Shown here piece by piece: positions 50,646 to 62,491 of a stretch of 64,000 bases of DNA. A model generated the notes under the pieces. It was not told the origin of the DNA. It searched no databases and saw only the letters and a list, made by a program, of their open reading frames with translations. Location: positions 8,866,001 through 8,930,000 of the forward strand of contig NC_048555.1 of assembly GCF_902806685.2 (NCBI RefSeq), written 5' to 3'. Position 1 is the stretch's first letter, and every line of letters begins with the position of its first letter. The position numbers and the translations under genes were made by a program. This stretch comes from Maniola hyperantus. Taxonomy: Eukaryota; Arthropoda; Insecta; Lepidoptera; Nymphalidae.

Positions 50646-51084
50646 ATCATTTCGTCATTTTTCAAGTTAAATATAACAACATTTAGCTTTTGGACTTCCT
50701 GTTAAAATTAAACAAAATACGTTTTTTTTTAAAATTCTAACCCCTCACCGATTTTTTACATAGGCATAAACCATTATGTTTCCTTTTAAGTGCAGCAAAA
50801 TGCTGTTATAAGCATTTACAGAAAGCGTTACTTCAGTTGCAAAAAGGAATTTCTAAGTAGGTCAAACCACTCTTCCGTCCCCAACGTGCGCAGTGTAACT
50901 AGGCAGGTATTAGCTAAGTAAACATTTGTATAGGATGCCACGGATCTAAAACACATCTATCTTTCCGTAAACCGACGTGATCGGTTTGTAGAAAGTCGTC
51001 GGCCTTACCGTAACAACTGAAAGGTACTGCTGGACAAATTGAGCAAGTGTTGAATTCGGATGGGTATATAATGCGAAAATATAT
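50646..51084. other. Unassigned intergenic sequence
   Basis: No gene or repeat recognised. Confidence 0.35.
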
Positions 51085-51215
51085 TGATGTATGTATGGGA
51101 AAGTCGCAGGAAGCCGCTGGATTCAGACGGTGCAAGACCGCGGTGTGTAGAAGTCCCTACAAGAGACCTATGGCCAGCAGTGGACATCTAGCGATTGACG
51201 ATGATGATAATAGTG
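51085..51215 (+). mobile_element. RTE-like LINE 3' terminus
   Basis: GTCGCAGGAAGCCGCTGGAT, GACGGTGCAAGACCGCGGTG, CCTATGGCCAGCAGTGGACA and a (GAT)n end (GATTGACGATGATGATAA). Translation: SRWIQTVQDRGV. It shows the natural 3' end of the family, a short trinucleotide tail. Confidence 0.55.
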
Positions 51216-51738
51216 CGTGATGGGTATACTCTATCTATTGCATCGTAGCGACATTTTCTTATTCTGTCACACTGCCATGTGGGCCTGCGTATAGCTCAAA
51301 TTTCAGAAATTTTTGTATGCTACATCCACATTTCCACAAGCACGTGATGAGGTCTCCAGGTGGGTTAAACCACCCGTATTAGTACTTAAAATAAAGGTTA
51401 TAAGACCGTGTGATAGATCGTTTGTAAGCGGTAAAGAGCTTATCTGATTTCCATATAAAGTGGTAAAAGCCTATCAATGTGCAATGTCCATTCTCTCTAG
51501 ATATAGAGAGACGTCTTAAGGCGCAACAATACGTTGTTTTTGTAATGCTCTAGTATAGCGTAGTTTTCTAGTATATATAGCGGTACTATCACCTAGCTTC
51601 CGCTATAATAATAATAGTACTTAGTAATAGAATCGAATGGCGCTGAAATGTTAAGACATTACTAGGTAGCGCTACCTAGTCTTGTTATACCGACGTAAAG
51701 GTGCGTATTGACCAGGAGCATTCGCTTTATAATGTAAC
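51216..51738. other. Unassigned intergenic sequence
   Basis: No gene or repeat recognised. The short direct repeats CTAGTATAGCG/CTAGTATATATAGCG near 51550-51583 are minor. Confidence 0.3.
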
Positions 51739-52052
51739 ATCATTATCATCAACAACTCATCGCCAGTTCACTACTGAGCGCGGGTCTCCTCTCAGAAATA
51801 AGATGTGTTTGGCCAATAGTCCACACTCGCCAAATGCAGATTGGCAGATTTCACACACCTTAAGGCACATTATGGAGAGCTTTCAGGCATACAGGATTCC
51901 TGACGATGATTTCCTTCACCGCTAAAGCAAGTAGGGTATTAAAAACTAAGACGCACATATTTCCGAAAAGTTAGAGGTGTGTGCCTGGGATCGAACCCCC
52001 AACCAACCCTCTAAATACGGAGTCTTAACCACTAGACTATTTCGATAACGAG
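51739..52052 (-). mobile_element. tRNA-derived SINE, full length
   Basis: Reversed copy: (ATC)n tail at 51739, GGTCTCCTCTCAGAAATAAG, GCAGATTGGCAGATTTCACA, TTTCCTTCACCGCTAAAGCA, AAAGTTAGAGGTGTGTGCCT, reversed B box GGGATCGAACCCCC at about 51988-52001, and head CTTAACCACTAGACTATTTC. It gives the complete order of the SINE: tRNA head, central domain, TGATCATGAT-type tail. Confidence 0.8.
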
Positions 52053-52401
52053 ATCCTTCAAATTATTACAGGTAACATCAGGATTCTTTGCTCGCAAGTT
52101 TACTAATAAGACTTAAAAGTCTTGTGTCAAAAATAGCCACTGTAATTGAGCATACTTAATGTGGTAAGTATTCAAAATCTAGTTCTTCATTTTATAGCTG
52201 AATTATACAGAGTGAAGTTATAATGCTACTCGGTAGCTCGGTAGACAGTGTGACGGCTTTTCAAGTGAGATTATGTAACCGTATAATCATGGTATTTGAC
52301 AAATCTATTATTATGGCGAGACAAAATAGATTTATGTAATAATTTGTCTTGTTCGGTAAAGCTTTCATAACAATGGTTTTTTATTTAATTTTATTAGAAA
52401 A

Positions 52402-52617
52402 CTAGATGATACCCGCGACTTCGTCCGCGTGGATTTAGGTTTTTGAAAATCCCGTGGGAGCTCTTTAATTTTCCGGATAACAAGTAGCCTATGTTCTTCC
52501 CCGGGATACAAACTATCTCTGTAACAAATTTCGCCAAAATGGGTTGAACGGTTGAGCCGTGAAAAGCTAGCAGACAGACAGACACACTTTCGCATTTATA
52601 ATACTTATTAGTATGGA
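52402..52617 (-). mobile_element. Non-autonomous Helitron, CAGA-type, complete
   Basis: A|CTAGATGATACCCGCGACTT to TTATTAGTATGGA|T. It has a short (CAGA)3 tract and one ACTT insertion in the 5' terminus. Close to 35604-35836. Confidence 0.85.
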
Positions 52618-52742
52618 TATTTATTTAAATAAACAAATTATTATATTTTAAACACCTTTCAGTAAATAAATAATTAGGTAAATAAATAATTAGGTAATTG
52701 TGTAAAAGTGTTTACTTACTATTAACTGTACCTACCTGTAGT
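52618..52742. repeat. AT-rich with a short local repeat
   Basis: GTAAATAAATAATTAG occurs twice in tandem near 52663-52695. No gene. Confidence 0.4.
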
Positions 52743-52888
52743 CAGTGGCGTGCACAAGGTTAGAAGCCAGGGTATGCATTAGTTAGGTAGGAACCTGTTT
52801 ACTGGCAGGTCATAATGAAAAATATGCATTGAGCTATTACAACTGGGGTAAGCAGTGCATTTATGCCTCTACGACCTGCACGCCACTG
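52743..52888. repeat. MITE with CAGTGGCGTGCA termini
   Basis: CAGTGGCGTGCA at 52743 is inverted at the right end (TGCACGCCACTG, ending 52888). The arms continue imperfectly (AGGTTAGAAGCCAGGGTATG against CATTTATGCCTCTACGACCT). 146 bp, non-coding. The CAGTG-type end recalls hAT-like MITEs but no target duplication is clear. Confidence 0.6.
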
Positions 52889-53984
52889 CCTGTAGTGTCT
52901 ACTTTCTTTATTGCAGTAGCCTACAGCCCACTGTGAGCCATTGGTCCTCTCTACAAATTTTCTTCATTTTACTAACATTCATCAATAAGTTATTCCATAT
53001 ATTACTTAGTTTAGTACGAGCAAGTTATCCCGGTTACCCCGGTGCCCTTGGAGCATTCAAACTTAGGTGAATTGCTTAATTATTAGACCAGCTGATTGGC
53101 GGTAGTCAAACCTACTGGCAAGTGATGGAATAAATGCTTGCTCCTTATTCACTCTACAGTCTACTCTATTTGAATTTCTATATCATATCCAACTAATGCA
53201 CATGAAAAAGCATGGGGGAAAGAAGAATAAGTGTTTCTTTCAAAGAACTTTTTTTTCTTTTTGGTATGGACACAAATTTCAGTTCAACATACGCATACCA
53301 GTTTATTAAACTATGGTACTATAGGAACGTACAAAACGTTTGTCATTGTTGTGCCAGTTTCAAAACACTCCTACCTTCCGTTTAGCTACACAACTTACAT
53401 AGGCAGTAAAAACTACAGCCGTATTTTCGGATTTGGCGATTTGAACAATCGAAATAGTTTCAACAGTGGCGTTTATAAAGACAGTTTCGTTTTCGGTTGA
53501 ACGATCGCATGACGCCTAGTCGTGGGTATCGTCCATAAAATGGTCAGACTATTTTAATAGACCTAGATAAAATGTGTTTCAAAACAAATAACTTGTAGAA
53601 TGTATCTATTTGTTTTTAGTTTTTTTGCGCACTTTAAAACTTTAGAATGAAAAACGGCAAAACAATTATTTGTGAATAACAAAATTCGAAAGCGACCTCG
53701 AACCAACAGAGATAATTCAAAGATATAAACTCGAGAGGAGGTAATAGGAATTCGCCTATCCCCGCTCTGAGAAACTAAACATTTGTACCTGAGATTTGTA
53801 AATTATTGTCATCATGTCATCAAAGCTACTTAGTACCGAATTTCAGCTCATTACGTTGGGGAGAACTGGTCTAAAATTCTGTTGCAAGTTTTGACCACAT
53901 ACCTACATACAGAAAATTAAATAAAATCATGTAAAAAGCTACTCAATTGACACTAATTGGAAGTCATCATCAGGACCAATGGTC
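52889..53984. other. Unassigned; 89-codon open frame at 53231-53500
   Basis: The frame (MFLSKNFFFFLVWTQISVQH and onward) has a hydrophobic start but no recognisable family or splice context. I treat it as chance. The rest is unassigned. Confidence 0.25.
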
Positions 53985-54060
53985 GGCTACTGCTGGATCT
54001 AGGTCTCTTGCAAGGATCGCCACAGAACACGACTTTGTATGGCTTGGTTGGTAGTACAAC
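53985..54060 (-). mobile_element. Weak RTE-like 3' relic
   Basis: CTACTGCTGGATCTAGGTCT, then CAAGGATCGCCACAGAACAC, loosely similar to 15165-15245. On minus it resembles the final DPCKRPR...SSSRPLV portion of an RTE-like tail. Low confidence. Confidence 0.3.
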
Positions 54061-54667
54061 AGATTAACTGGTAAAACATTCCCCACATCCATGAAAGTAT
54101 TTCGGCGTGACCGCAAAAAAGCCAAACATTTAAAAAATGTAAACGGCTTAAACCTTTACCCATTAATGCGGACGTAAATAAAATATACACGAGGCGTAAC
54201 AAAGGCGCTTAATGAAGTGAAATAATTGATCAATTACCTACTCGCGGACATTGTTTGCGGGAAGAGTTGCCGTTTACAAGAGGTGGTAAATACTCCATAA
54301 AACTGCCTCGGCCTTACTGGCGAAAAAGCGCAAAAGTCGCGTATTGTGCCATTCAATAATTTACCACTGTACTTACTTTTACTATGTTAATAATAACGTT
54401 ATTTTTATCATTATCAGGTTGAATTTCTCAAACTCCTTTCCAAAATGGAAGTCTACGTTACAGAGGAAATTGACATGTAAAACCTGAAACATTAAGCTGT
54501 ATGTTTAAATTATATCAGCCAATTTTCCTTTGATAAATTATTGTTAAGTACAAGAGTAAAAGATAAATGCACCATTCCATTAAAATACCATGTGTTTGTA
54601 ATTTCGAGCAGGAGAACGCGGCCTGTTTTTGACGCCTAATAAATAAAGTCTCCAACTCTATAAACTT
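54061..54667. other. Unassigned intergenic sequence
   Basis: No gene or repeat recognised. Confidence 0.35.
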
Positions 54668-54750
54668 TAACTCATTGGCGACTTCATCCGCGTGGATTTA
54701 GATTTTCCGTGATTTAGATGCCTACAATATGACTCTCTTTTGCCCAAATA
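54668..54750 (-). mobile_element. Eroded Helitron 3' fragment
   Basis: GGCGACTTCATCCGCGTGGA then TTTAGATTTTCCGTGAT, with only the 3' half and no CTAG. Confidence 0.5.
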
Positions 54751-54751
54751 T

Positions 54752-54915
54752 AAAAATTCAAAATTCAAATCGTTTATTCAAAGTAGATACCAACTATTGT
54801 AGTTACTTTTTTTGATAGTCAGTTGATAGATGATAATATGTGATGCAAACTCAAAACTAAAGCTACAAGGGTTCCAAACGCGCCCAGGTCTGAGAGGAGC
54901 CCATAACAAACTCAG
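54752..54915 (-). mobile_element. LINE 3' UTR with A-rich tail (CTGGGCGCG type)
   Basis: In plus coordinates: AAAATTCAAAATTCAAATCG tail, TTATTCAAAGTAGATACC, CTAAAGCTACAAGGGTTCCA, AACGCGCCCAGGTCTGAGAG and CAAACTCAGCCGAG. On its own strand the element ends in AATAAACGATTTGAATTTTG-type repeats. It shares the central block with 35455-35545. Confidence 0.55.
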
Positions 54916-55496
54916 CCGAGATATATAATATTAAGTACAGTCCTAATTCAATATCTTTCATAGGTCCTAAGCTCACGTTAGACTTTATCATTATTTCGTT
55001 TTTTAGCTAAAAATTATATTTACAAAAATACCTTTAGACAATACGCGGGTTTATCATTGACTACCAGAGCCGTGGACAAAACAAGGGGTTACAGAATAAA
55101 TTATGACTTATACCCCATTAGATGTGGGTAAAATAATCTGCCCGGCCGGGTTGCCGATTATCATAAAATGTTAGGGATAATAACCTCGAATACCTCCCAC
55201 ATACAGGGACCAAAACAAAAAGGTAGACGGAGCCTTCGCGATCAACAAAATCTTTTATATTTAACTATACGAGTACATAAAAGTAAAAACTTTTTGATTT
55301 TACATGTACTTACTATATTAAACCATAAACCCCACATGTAAAATGGCAACCTGTCTCTAACGTGAATGCTTATTATGAAAGGATTTTTATAATCTCGGGG
55401 TGTACGGACTAATTGACTTATTCAAGTCCAACCAACCCATTCATCCCAACGTCATCCTAAGCCGTGGTCCGAGGTTTATCTATCTATACTTCTATA
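54916..55496. other. Unassigned intergenic sequence
   Basis: No gene or repeat recognised. Confidence 0.35.
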
Positions 55497-55859
55497 TCTA
55501 TACTATTATATAAAGAGGTAATGTCGTTAAGTTTGTTTGTAGGGGGTAATCTTTGGAACTACTGAACCGATTTTAAAAATTCTTTCACCAGTAGAAAGCT
55601 ACATTATTCCTGGGTGACATAGGCTATACGGGATCTTTAAAACCCTAAATCTACGCGGGCGAAGCCGCGGGGATCAGCTAGTATGATATAAAGAGGTAAT
55701 GTCGTTAAGTTTGTTTGTAGGGGGTAATCTTTGGAACTACTGAACCGATTTTAAAAATTCTTTCACCAGTAGAAAGCTACATTATTCCTGAGTGACATAG
55801 GTTATACGGGATCTTTAAAAACCTAAATCTACGCGGGTGAAGCCGCGGGGATCAGCTAG
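55497..55859 (+). mobile_element. Two-unit head-to-tail Helitron array
   Basis: Unit 1 runs from A|TCTATACTATTATATAAAGA (55497) to CGGGGATCAGCTAG (55681). Unit 2 starts at once and ends CTAG at 55856-55859 before T. Unit spacing is 178 bp and the two differ at only a handful of positions (for example CCTGGGTGAC/CCTGAGTGAC and GGCTATACGG/GGTTATACGG). The interior (TTGGAACTACTGAACCGATT, CAGTAGAAAGCTACATTATT) is a distinct subfamily. Confidence 0.85.
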
Positions 55860-58172
55860 TACTTTATATGTCATAAAAGTAAAGTAAGTAAACCATGGTA
55901 CAATAAGAAGCAAAGTTCCTGGCCCCTAAACTAGGATTATTTGTGCTATGGGAAGCCAGTCTTACGCTCAAATATGAGTATTATAATGAAAAATATAACT
56001 TGTAATTACTTACTACTTCTGTTTGTGGTTTTCTTTGGATTGGAGTTGTCTCTAGAGTCTAGCATAAACGGGACGGGTCTGACGTGATTCATTTTATTCA
56101 ACGCCTGTTCCATCTACCTTTCCAATAGTTTATGCTTACAGCCTACTACCTACCTACATAGGGCAACCCAATATCTATTTTATTTTCGTAAAAGAATCTC
56201 CTAATAATAATATTTTAGGGTATCTGGATTCTAGATATTTTATTTGTTTTTGTAGGTACCAATTTGCCCATTACAGACTTAACATTTAGGTTAGAAGGTT
56301 AGAATAATCTTTCACACATTATAACAGATTATATCATAAAATGTTTGGGAAGCGGTAATGCCTCCAGGCTACGAGAAATGAGGAATGAAAACATTCTGAA
56401 ATCACACAAGTACGGGAAAAATAAAATTAGGCTGAAATGTATCGAGCGTAGGTACTTTGACTTTGAAACAAGTTTGAATAGTACGAGATTTTGTATCTCG
56501 TCAATGTTTATAGAATTCGAAAACTTTGAAGTTCAAATAAAGTCGAAAGAAACACTTTGTCATGTCTTTATAATCTTTCAGTGGGGGCGCGCGCCGCTGT
56601 CTTGACGCCTGATTTCTTCAAGTAGAATCCAGGTACAAATTAAATTCATTCTAATCCACCCTATCCCTATAATATAAAAAATGGGAGAGTGTTTCAAATG
56701 AAGTTGCGTACCAAGCTACCATTAAATAAAACACCAAAATTATTAATTATAAATGCTAATGAAATAGTTTCATTAATAAGTCAGTTTCAGTAGCGCATTG
56801 TAGCGAAAATGAAATAAGTTTCCAGTTCAGTTTCAGACCATTTCAGTTCAAAACTTATCAAAACGTTTCTCGTGTCTATTGTGTCGATAATATTGGATAG
56901 AGTTTGTTATTTGCGAACGGTTTGTTTGGCACGGTCTAGCGCCTAGTATTATCAAACATTTCATTTCTCGGTTAGGTAAATTCAAGACACGATGATTTTT
57001 AATGATGGATAGTATTTGATCATTAGGTCCCTTAAAATCTTTTTCTATACTACTTACCAGACTTACTTGCATTGATTGTTTGTGTTTTTTTTATGGAGGC
57101 ATGGTGGATGACAAACTTCTTCAAAGACGGCCGTATTCGACATCTTTCCCGTATGGCCGCTAGCCCGAATTTCGTAGGCATTAGATTACAGACAGTATGA
57201 ATAACGTGTCTCATATGATACAAAATGTAATGCAATCGCGTTCAGGTACTATAGTCTAGAAATACGAGTAGCTTAAAGTTAAATTCAAGGGAAAATTATT
57301 AAAAGAGCTATTGTGGCGAATGAATATCATAAATCACGTGGTGCAGTGTAATATTTTTAACGCTGCCTGCATTTATTTTGATTTATCAGTGTACTACCGG
57401 CTTTATAATTTTAACGAATTGTGCAAAATTGTTTTTTAAAGAGATTATTCGTGTATGTAGGTAGGTATAATGGTTATTTTATTTTATCAAACAGAATAAA
57501 AGAATAAGAGTTTTTTTAACATAATAATGCGATGGTTTTCAAGATCATTCCGCTTACGAATCGAAAGTAGGTACGAAACTTTACGTTTTTAACCGGAAAT
57601 GCGAGCTCTCCGAGGTACGGATACTTCCGTATCAGAAGCTGCCGGGAACAAATCCGTTCGAGATGATCAAGCCAGGACCACGATCTTTAATTTTATTTAT
57701 TTCTTCGTCCCAAAAAAATTTTACAATCGAAAGAATAAAGACAAGAAGTTTACAGGAAAGCACTAATTGAGAAGAGAGAGAGAGAGATCTCTACCAGTGA
57801 CCCTTGGCAGCGGGAAAGATTGTAAAGGATAATTGGTAGGTTCCTATAACAAAGATATTTAGGGAGGATCTTCAGCAATGAAGGAACAACCGGAGAGAGA
57901 GGAAAATAAAATACAATGGAGGGATAAATGAAAACCTTTTAAATAGACTCATTCCGACGAATTATGTATCTTTCGGGATGAACCAAGCGAAATTACCTTC
58001 GTAAGTATTACTGGGTGACAATTACGCCAAATAAAGGGTTTAGGACTCAATAGGGGACTCAAATTCTTTTGCCTTTTTGCTACTGGTTGACTTTTAATTA
58101 TTAAGGGAAAATAAAATGTAGGTAGGTATACTTACTTACTCAATTAACGGATCTTTTCGTTAATATTGTTTA
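55860..58172. other. Long stretch without recognised genes or repeats
   Basis: (GA)n lies at about 57775-57790. The 86-codon frame at 56345-56605 (charged, no domain) and the minus frames at 56848-57072 and 57050-57235 are unrecognised. 56765-56850 has repeated TCAGTTTCAG-like motifs. This is the longest repeat-poor stretch and the likeliest place for an unseen exon or enhancer, though nothing I can read supports one. Confidence 0.3.
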
Positions 58173-58393
58173 CTAGCTGATGCCCGCGACTTCGTCCGCG
58201 TGGAATTAGTTTTTTAAAAATCCCGTGGGAACTCTTTGATTTTCCGGGATAAAAAGTAGCCTATGTCACTCTCCAGGTCTATATCTATACCCATGCAAAA
58301 AATCACGTCAATCCGTTGCGCCGTTGCGACGTGATTGAAGGACAAACCAACAAACCAACAAACAAACACACTTTCGCATTTATAATAAGGGTA
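58173..58393 (-). mobile_element. Non-autonomous Helitron, GGTTTGTCC-type, complete
   Basis: A|CTAGCTGATGCCCGCGACTT, CCCGTGGGAACTCTTTGATT, GTAGCCTATGTCACTCTCCA, AAAATCACGTCAATCCGTTG and GACGTGATTGAAGGACAAAC, then (CAAACCAA)n and CATTTATAATAAGGGTA. Reference copy for this subfamily. On its own strand it starts TACCCTTATTATAAATGCGA. Confidence 0.85.
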
Positions 58394-59127
58394 CTGATTT
58401 AAAACTATCTAACACCCCCTCGCTTTGCTCGAGTGGAATTGATGAAAAACTTTTCGTAACTTTGTTCTTAATTTCATTGTATTCAGAACATTTCACGAGG
58501 AATGTTTATAAGTAGGTAGATTCCAATAGCTATAGGATAAGCTTAACACATTCATACCCATATGTTATACATATGTACATATGTAGTCTATGCAGTATGT
58601 AGGCTCCCTCTGCAAAGCTCTGCAAAATTTGATTCTTGTACATTGTGACAATAATTAATCCCCACGAATTCTTTACAAAAAATAGAACAGGTAATTTGCA
58701 GTTTTCGCAAGAAAAGCCAGATCTCGGTCAATTAAAACACGACAAACATTGAACGATTACTGCAATAAACGATTGCTGTGTGGCCGCTATTTTGACAAAA
58801 AGAAAATGGCAGAAATGCAGGTAGGCCAGGCTCCATACTAAAATATTCAAACCCCTTTACATTTTGAAAGATTTTCAATAGAAAAACTGTTAAAACGTCT
58901 GTATGCGAGTTAAAAATATTTGGCTTTTAAAAATTAGTTTAGAAATTGTAGTTTCGTAAAGAACGCCAAAGACATGAGTATTTGATAATATTACACAAAG
59001 GCTGTCGGGGAGAATACATACATTCTTAAGCGCTGTCTCGAGAAAAGCCCTACGGCATTATTGAAGTGTCGCATATTTTACTTGTTGTGCTTTTGACAAA
59101 AACGAACCCAACGCGGACCGGAAACTT
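58394..59127. other. Unassigned; ACATATGT palindromes near 58558-58585
   Basis: CATATGTTATACATATGTAC then ATATGTAG is a cluster of short palindromes. No gene recognised. Confidence 0.35.
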
Positions 59128-59222
59128 TTTGGCAGACTTCACACACCTTTGAGAACATTATGTTGACCTTTCAGGTATGCAAATCCTGCTTAGGACTACT
59201 TTAACCACTAGGCTATCATCGC
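59128..59222 (-). mobile_element. tRNA-derived SINE, internally deleted
   Basis: TTTGGCAGACTTCACACACC, TTTGAGAACATTATGTTGAC and CTTTCAGGTATGCAAATCCT join to TTAACCACTAGGCTATCATC then GCTTAG, the head. The B box and central domain between them are missing. Confidence 0.65.
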
Positions 59223-60289
59223 TTAGTTACTACTTAGGTAATTACTACTGGTTAAGTAAAATTACGTAAACCCGTATGGAAACGCTAGTATTTAAGCGAA
59301 ATGGAAAAAGGAAGGCGGAAATCGTTTTGACCTGCTAAGGGCCATTCAAATGTGGCAGACTATAATATATGTATACAGGAGGGTGGCATGGGTTCGGGAA
59401 GAGTACTAAATTTTGTATGACTTAAACATCGTGGTAGATTGCTCGATTGGCGTGAAATATGAGCGACCGTTACATTTGTCGTTTATTTTTCAGCTGCTAA
59501 TACGGATTACCTACTCTATACATTTTGTAATATTAATGTTATTTATGGCACAATACTACTAGGTAGGTACTTATTATAGATTTTTGTATGAACACAAAAT
59601 TATTGTTTTGAACGGCTACATTGAAGACAAAAGTTAGCCAAACTCCGTAAAAGAGACGGCATTAGATAAAGAATATGACAATTATGATAATACTAAAAAC
59701 TGAAAGGACTAGGTATAGGTAGTCTTCCAATCTTTTTATATTGGACATCGTAAAATAGCTGAATCATTGGGCCGCACAGTTTCGCTAAGTAAGTAATAGG
59801 TCTAGCAGAAAAAACTACTTCCTATAAACAATTAAGCCAATTTAGAAGAAAAATGACATACCGGAAATCGAAACTAAATTATCTTGTTGTAAAGCGTTTT
59901 GGTAGCTCAGAAAATAGGTGCCCACGACAAATTACCACCTATTGATAAAATTGATCTTTGATTTGCCACCAAACCGATTCAAAAACATTTAGTAAAAGCA
60001 TGGTGTGAGTTATCTAGAAAATGCTCAGAACAAGGCGATCCATAGTAACAAATTGTTACAAAATCACCATGGAGTTACAAGTTCGATAAGCCATAAGGCA
60101 TGAAGGATATAAATTATGCAATCTCTAAGCAATTGACGATTCAAAAGAGCTTGTAAAATCCTATTTGAAAGCGCATTTTGAATTTTCAACGTGAATTTAT
60201 CGGTATTTGACGTTACTTTCCAATTTTTCGGTAGTCAGCTTTTAAGATCTAGACCAAAGACTTACAATATTATGATCTAGAGTCTGGAG
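59223..60289. other. Unassigned intergenic sequence
   Basis: No gene or repeat recognised. Confidence 0.35.
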
Positions 60290-60430
60290 TAAACTAGTTT
60301 GTGACGTGTCTCCGGCTGGCACCCAGCCAGCGCAACTTGGACGAAGTTAAACTGTGCAGTTACAACTTTGCATGACGCTGTAAGGATAGTTCGTCGGAAT
60401 CTGGTATGCAGACCGGGGCGTATCGATTAA
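60290..60430 (+). repeat. Dispersed repeat, paired with 62190-62350
   Basis: GACGTGTCTCCGGCTGGCAC and CAGCGCAACTTGGACGAAGT, then TAAACT, correspond to TGTGTCATCTGGGCTGGCTC and AGCACAACTTGGGTTGAGTT, then TAACT at 62278-62335. Family unknown, both copies diverged. Confidence 0.4.
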
Positions 60431-60825
60431 TTCTGCTAAAATTAGTTGAGGAGGGAATCTAAACGTACCTACTTCATTTGGATCATTTCAGTAGAAGATT
60501 AGGTCTCGTGGAAGGCTTCGACCGTTGTAGTAGCAGTAGCATAGCGCATAATTGCAACAAAACACAGACCGTATGTACAAATTTAAAATAAAAACAAGAA
60601 GGAAAACATGCTAAAGTGCAAAGGCGGCCTTATCATTAAAGATATCTTTTAAAGGCAACCTGAGCGTATAAAGCTAGCAAACACAAGGAATACAAGAGGT
60701 GGATGCGCAAAGCATATATAAGGTATAGCACGATAAAACATACTTACAAAAACAAACATATTATTATAGTATCTAGGTATCAGGCATTACCTGATAGATA
60801 CAAAGGGTTTAGGCACTTGACCAGC
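60431..60825. other. Unassigned intergenic sequence
   Basis: No gene or repeat recognised. Confidence 0.35.
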
Positions 60826-61020
60826 AAACTTCACACAACTTTGAGAACATCATGAAGAACTCTCAGGCATGCAGGTTCTTCGCGATGTTATCTTTCACCG
60901 TTAAAGCAAATACTTATCTAAGTAATTAAAACGCACGTACATAAGTAGGTAACTCCGACAAGTAAGATGTGTGTGCCCGGGATGGCTGAAGTCTAAAACA
61001 CTAGGCTATCACCGCTTATT
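60826..61020 (-). mobile_element. tRNA-derived SINE, 5' two-thirds
   Basis: CAGCAAACTTCACACAACTT, TGAGAACATCATGAAGAACT, CAGGCATGCAGGTTCTTCGC and ATCTTTCACCGTTAAAGCAA, then a degraded B-box region (GTGCCCGGGATGGCTG) and head ACTAGGCTATCACCGCTTA. Confidence 0.7.
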
Positions 61021-61053
61021 AGCATCTCGATCGCCATGCCAAAATTATTATCT

Positions 61054-61312
61054 ACTAGCGACTCGCCCCGCCCGAATTGTTTTCGCAACGCACGCTATGA
61101 CATCGTTGACGCTATGGAACTACGGAAGCTCTCAGATGGGACAATTTTTTCCGGCTTAATCATCATACTGGTAGCTATTTTCGTAAAATAATCATAAATA
61201 TCCCATAACCTTACATGATCTCTTTTTCTATTGGTGAAAACTTTATGAGAATTCGTACAGTCGTTTCTAAAATTAGCTCAAACAAACACAAACTTAGCAT
61301 GGTGGCCTATAA
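61054..61312 (-). mobile_element. Helitron-like element, CTCGCCCCG subfamily
   Basis: A|CTAGCGACTCGCCCCGCCCG at the left, then ACGGAAGCTCTCAGATGGGA, CATAAATATCCCATAACCTT, TCGTACAGTCGTTTC and CAAACAAACACAAACTTAGC. Same CTAG terminus and flanking A, but a GC-rich 3' hairpin unlike the CGACTTCGTC type. Confidence 0.5.
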
Positions 61313-61989
61313 TATGAAGTGATACCTGAAATCTACTCACCGTTCGACAAATTTTCAACTTTTATAAAAACAGTTTTGGATCGCAAATTACTTTTGGTGT
61401 GTCTTTGAAAAGTTTAAGTATATTAACTTTCCCAAAAGAATCAGTTCTGAGCCAATTAAACTAAATTTTATTCCGAAACCGGAATCAACAGGTAAATAGC
61501 TACATATTATTTGGATTAATGTCCTCGATATTTCCTGCAACTTTTTCGATTAAAAATATTTGGTTCTTCGACTCTCAGTTTCTCTTCACATTCATACGAG
61601 AGCAAGAGCTTGTTTTTTTTTATCTGACATTTTTAAAGGGCTTTTATAGGTGACCTATATGCCAGCTCCATCGATATAGACTAAATTAACACCAAACTAT
61701 GATTATTTATAATTTAACAATTTGCGAGAACTACTTACATACACTTTCATTGACTAAATGCTCTAAGTTTCGCTATAAATAGAGTTGATAATACCAATAA
61801 TCATAAAATTCTAGTTCACATGTCAGTGTTTATCTCAAATTGTGGTAACTAATGCGCCAATAGCAAGTGTGAAACATCATCGTCTTTACCACATACATCA
61901 CAACTGGTAGAGTCCTTTTTCTTCATTAAATGCTAACGTCTACTTGCCTAATGGCATGTGTCTGGATCTAAGTCTAAATCCTATTACAA
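61313..61989. other. Unassigned intergenic sequence
   Basis: No gene or repeat recognised. Confidence 0.35.
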
Positions 61990-62155
61990 AACAAGGTATA
62001 CGAGGAGACATGGGGTTATTCAAGGGACGGACCAACAAATTCCTGAAGGGCCGGCAACGCATTGGCGTTTCCTCTGGTACTGCAAATGTTCATGGGCGGT
62101 GGTAATCACCGAGCCTCCTCGTTTACTCGCTATTCTTATTTTTAAAAAGGCTGAG
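61990..62155 (+). mobile_element. LINE C-terminal tail fragment, copy 2
   Basis: Translates as MGLFKGRTNKFLKGRQRIGV, then SSGTANVHGRW and a stop, followed by CCTCGTTTACTCGCTATTCT then TATTTTTAAAAAGGC. Matches 48960-49110 in both protein and 3' UTR. Confidence 0.5.
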
Positions 62156-62189
62156 ATAGAAAAGAGCTTATTTCTCGTAACACCTTAGT

Positions 62190-62350
62190 TTGAGTGATCG
62201 TTAGAGACGCGGGGTCTTAGGCGAGTGTCGATATTGATTGTAAGGTCAGCCCCGAAAATCAGGAACGACCTAGTTCGATTGATGTGTCATCTGGGCTGGC
62301 TCGCCGCCAGAGCACAACTTGGGTTGAGTTTAACTAAGTACGAAGTAATA
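62190..62350 (+). repeat. Dispersed repeat, second copy
   Basis: See 60290-60430. Includes GATCGTTAGAGACGCGGGGT and CGACCTAGTTCGATTGATGT ahead of the shared block. Confidence 0.4.
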
Positions 62351-62491
62351 GCGTCAAGTCCTCAATAGCTTTAGTAATATACCCTTAGAATTTTAAATAA
62401 GTCAACAGAAGTGGTGTCTTTAATACCAGGACACGACGTGTCGCCGATTTTTAACCTAACACATACAAAAAATATTTAGTTTATAATATAA

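Noticed and set aside
53231..53500. 89-codon open frame as a membrane protein exon
   Set aside because: The hydrophobic start is a poly-T effect, and the remaining sequence has no domain or splice signals I can defend.
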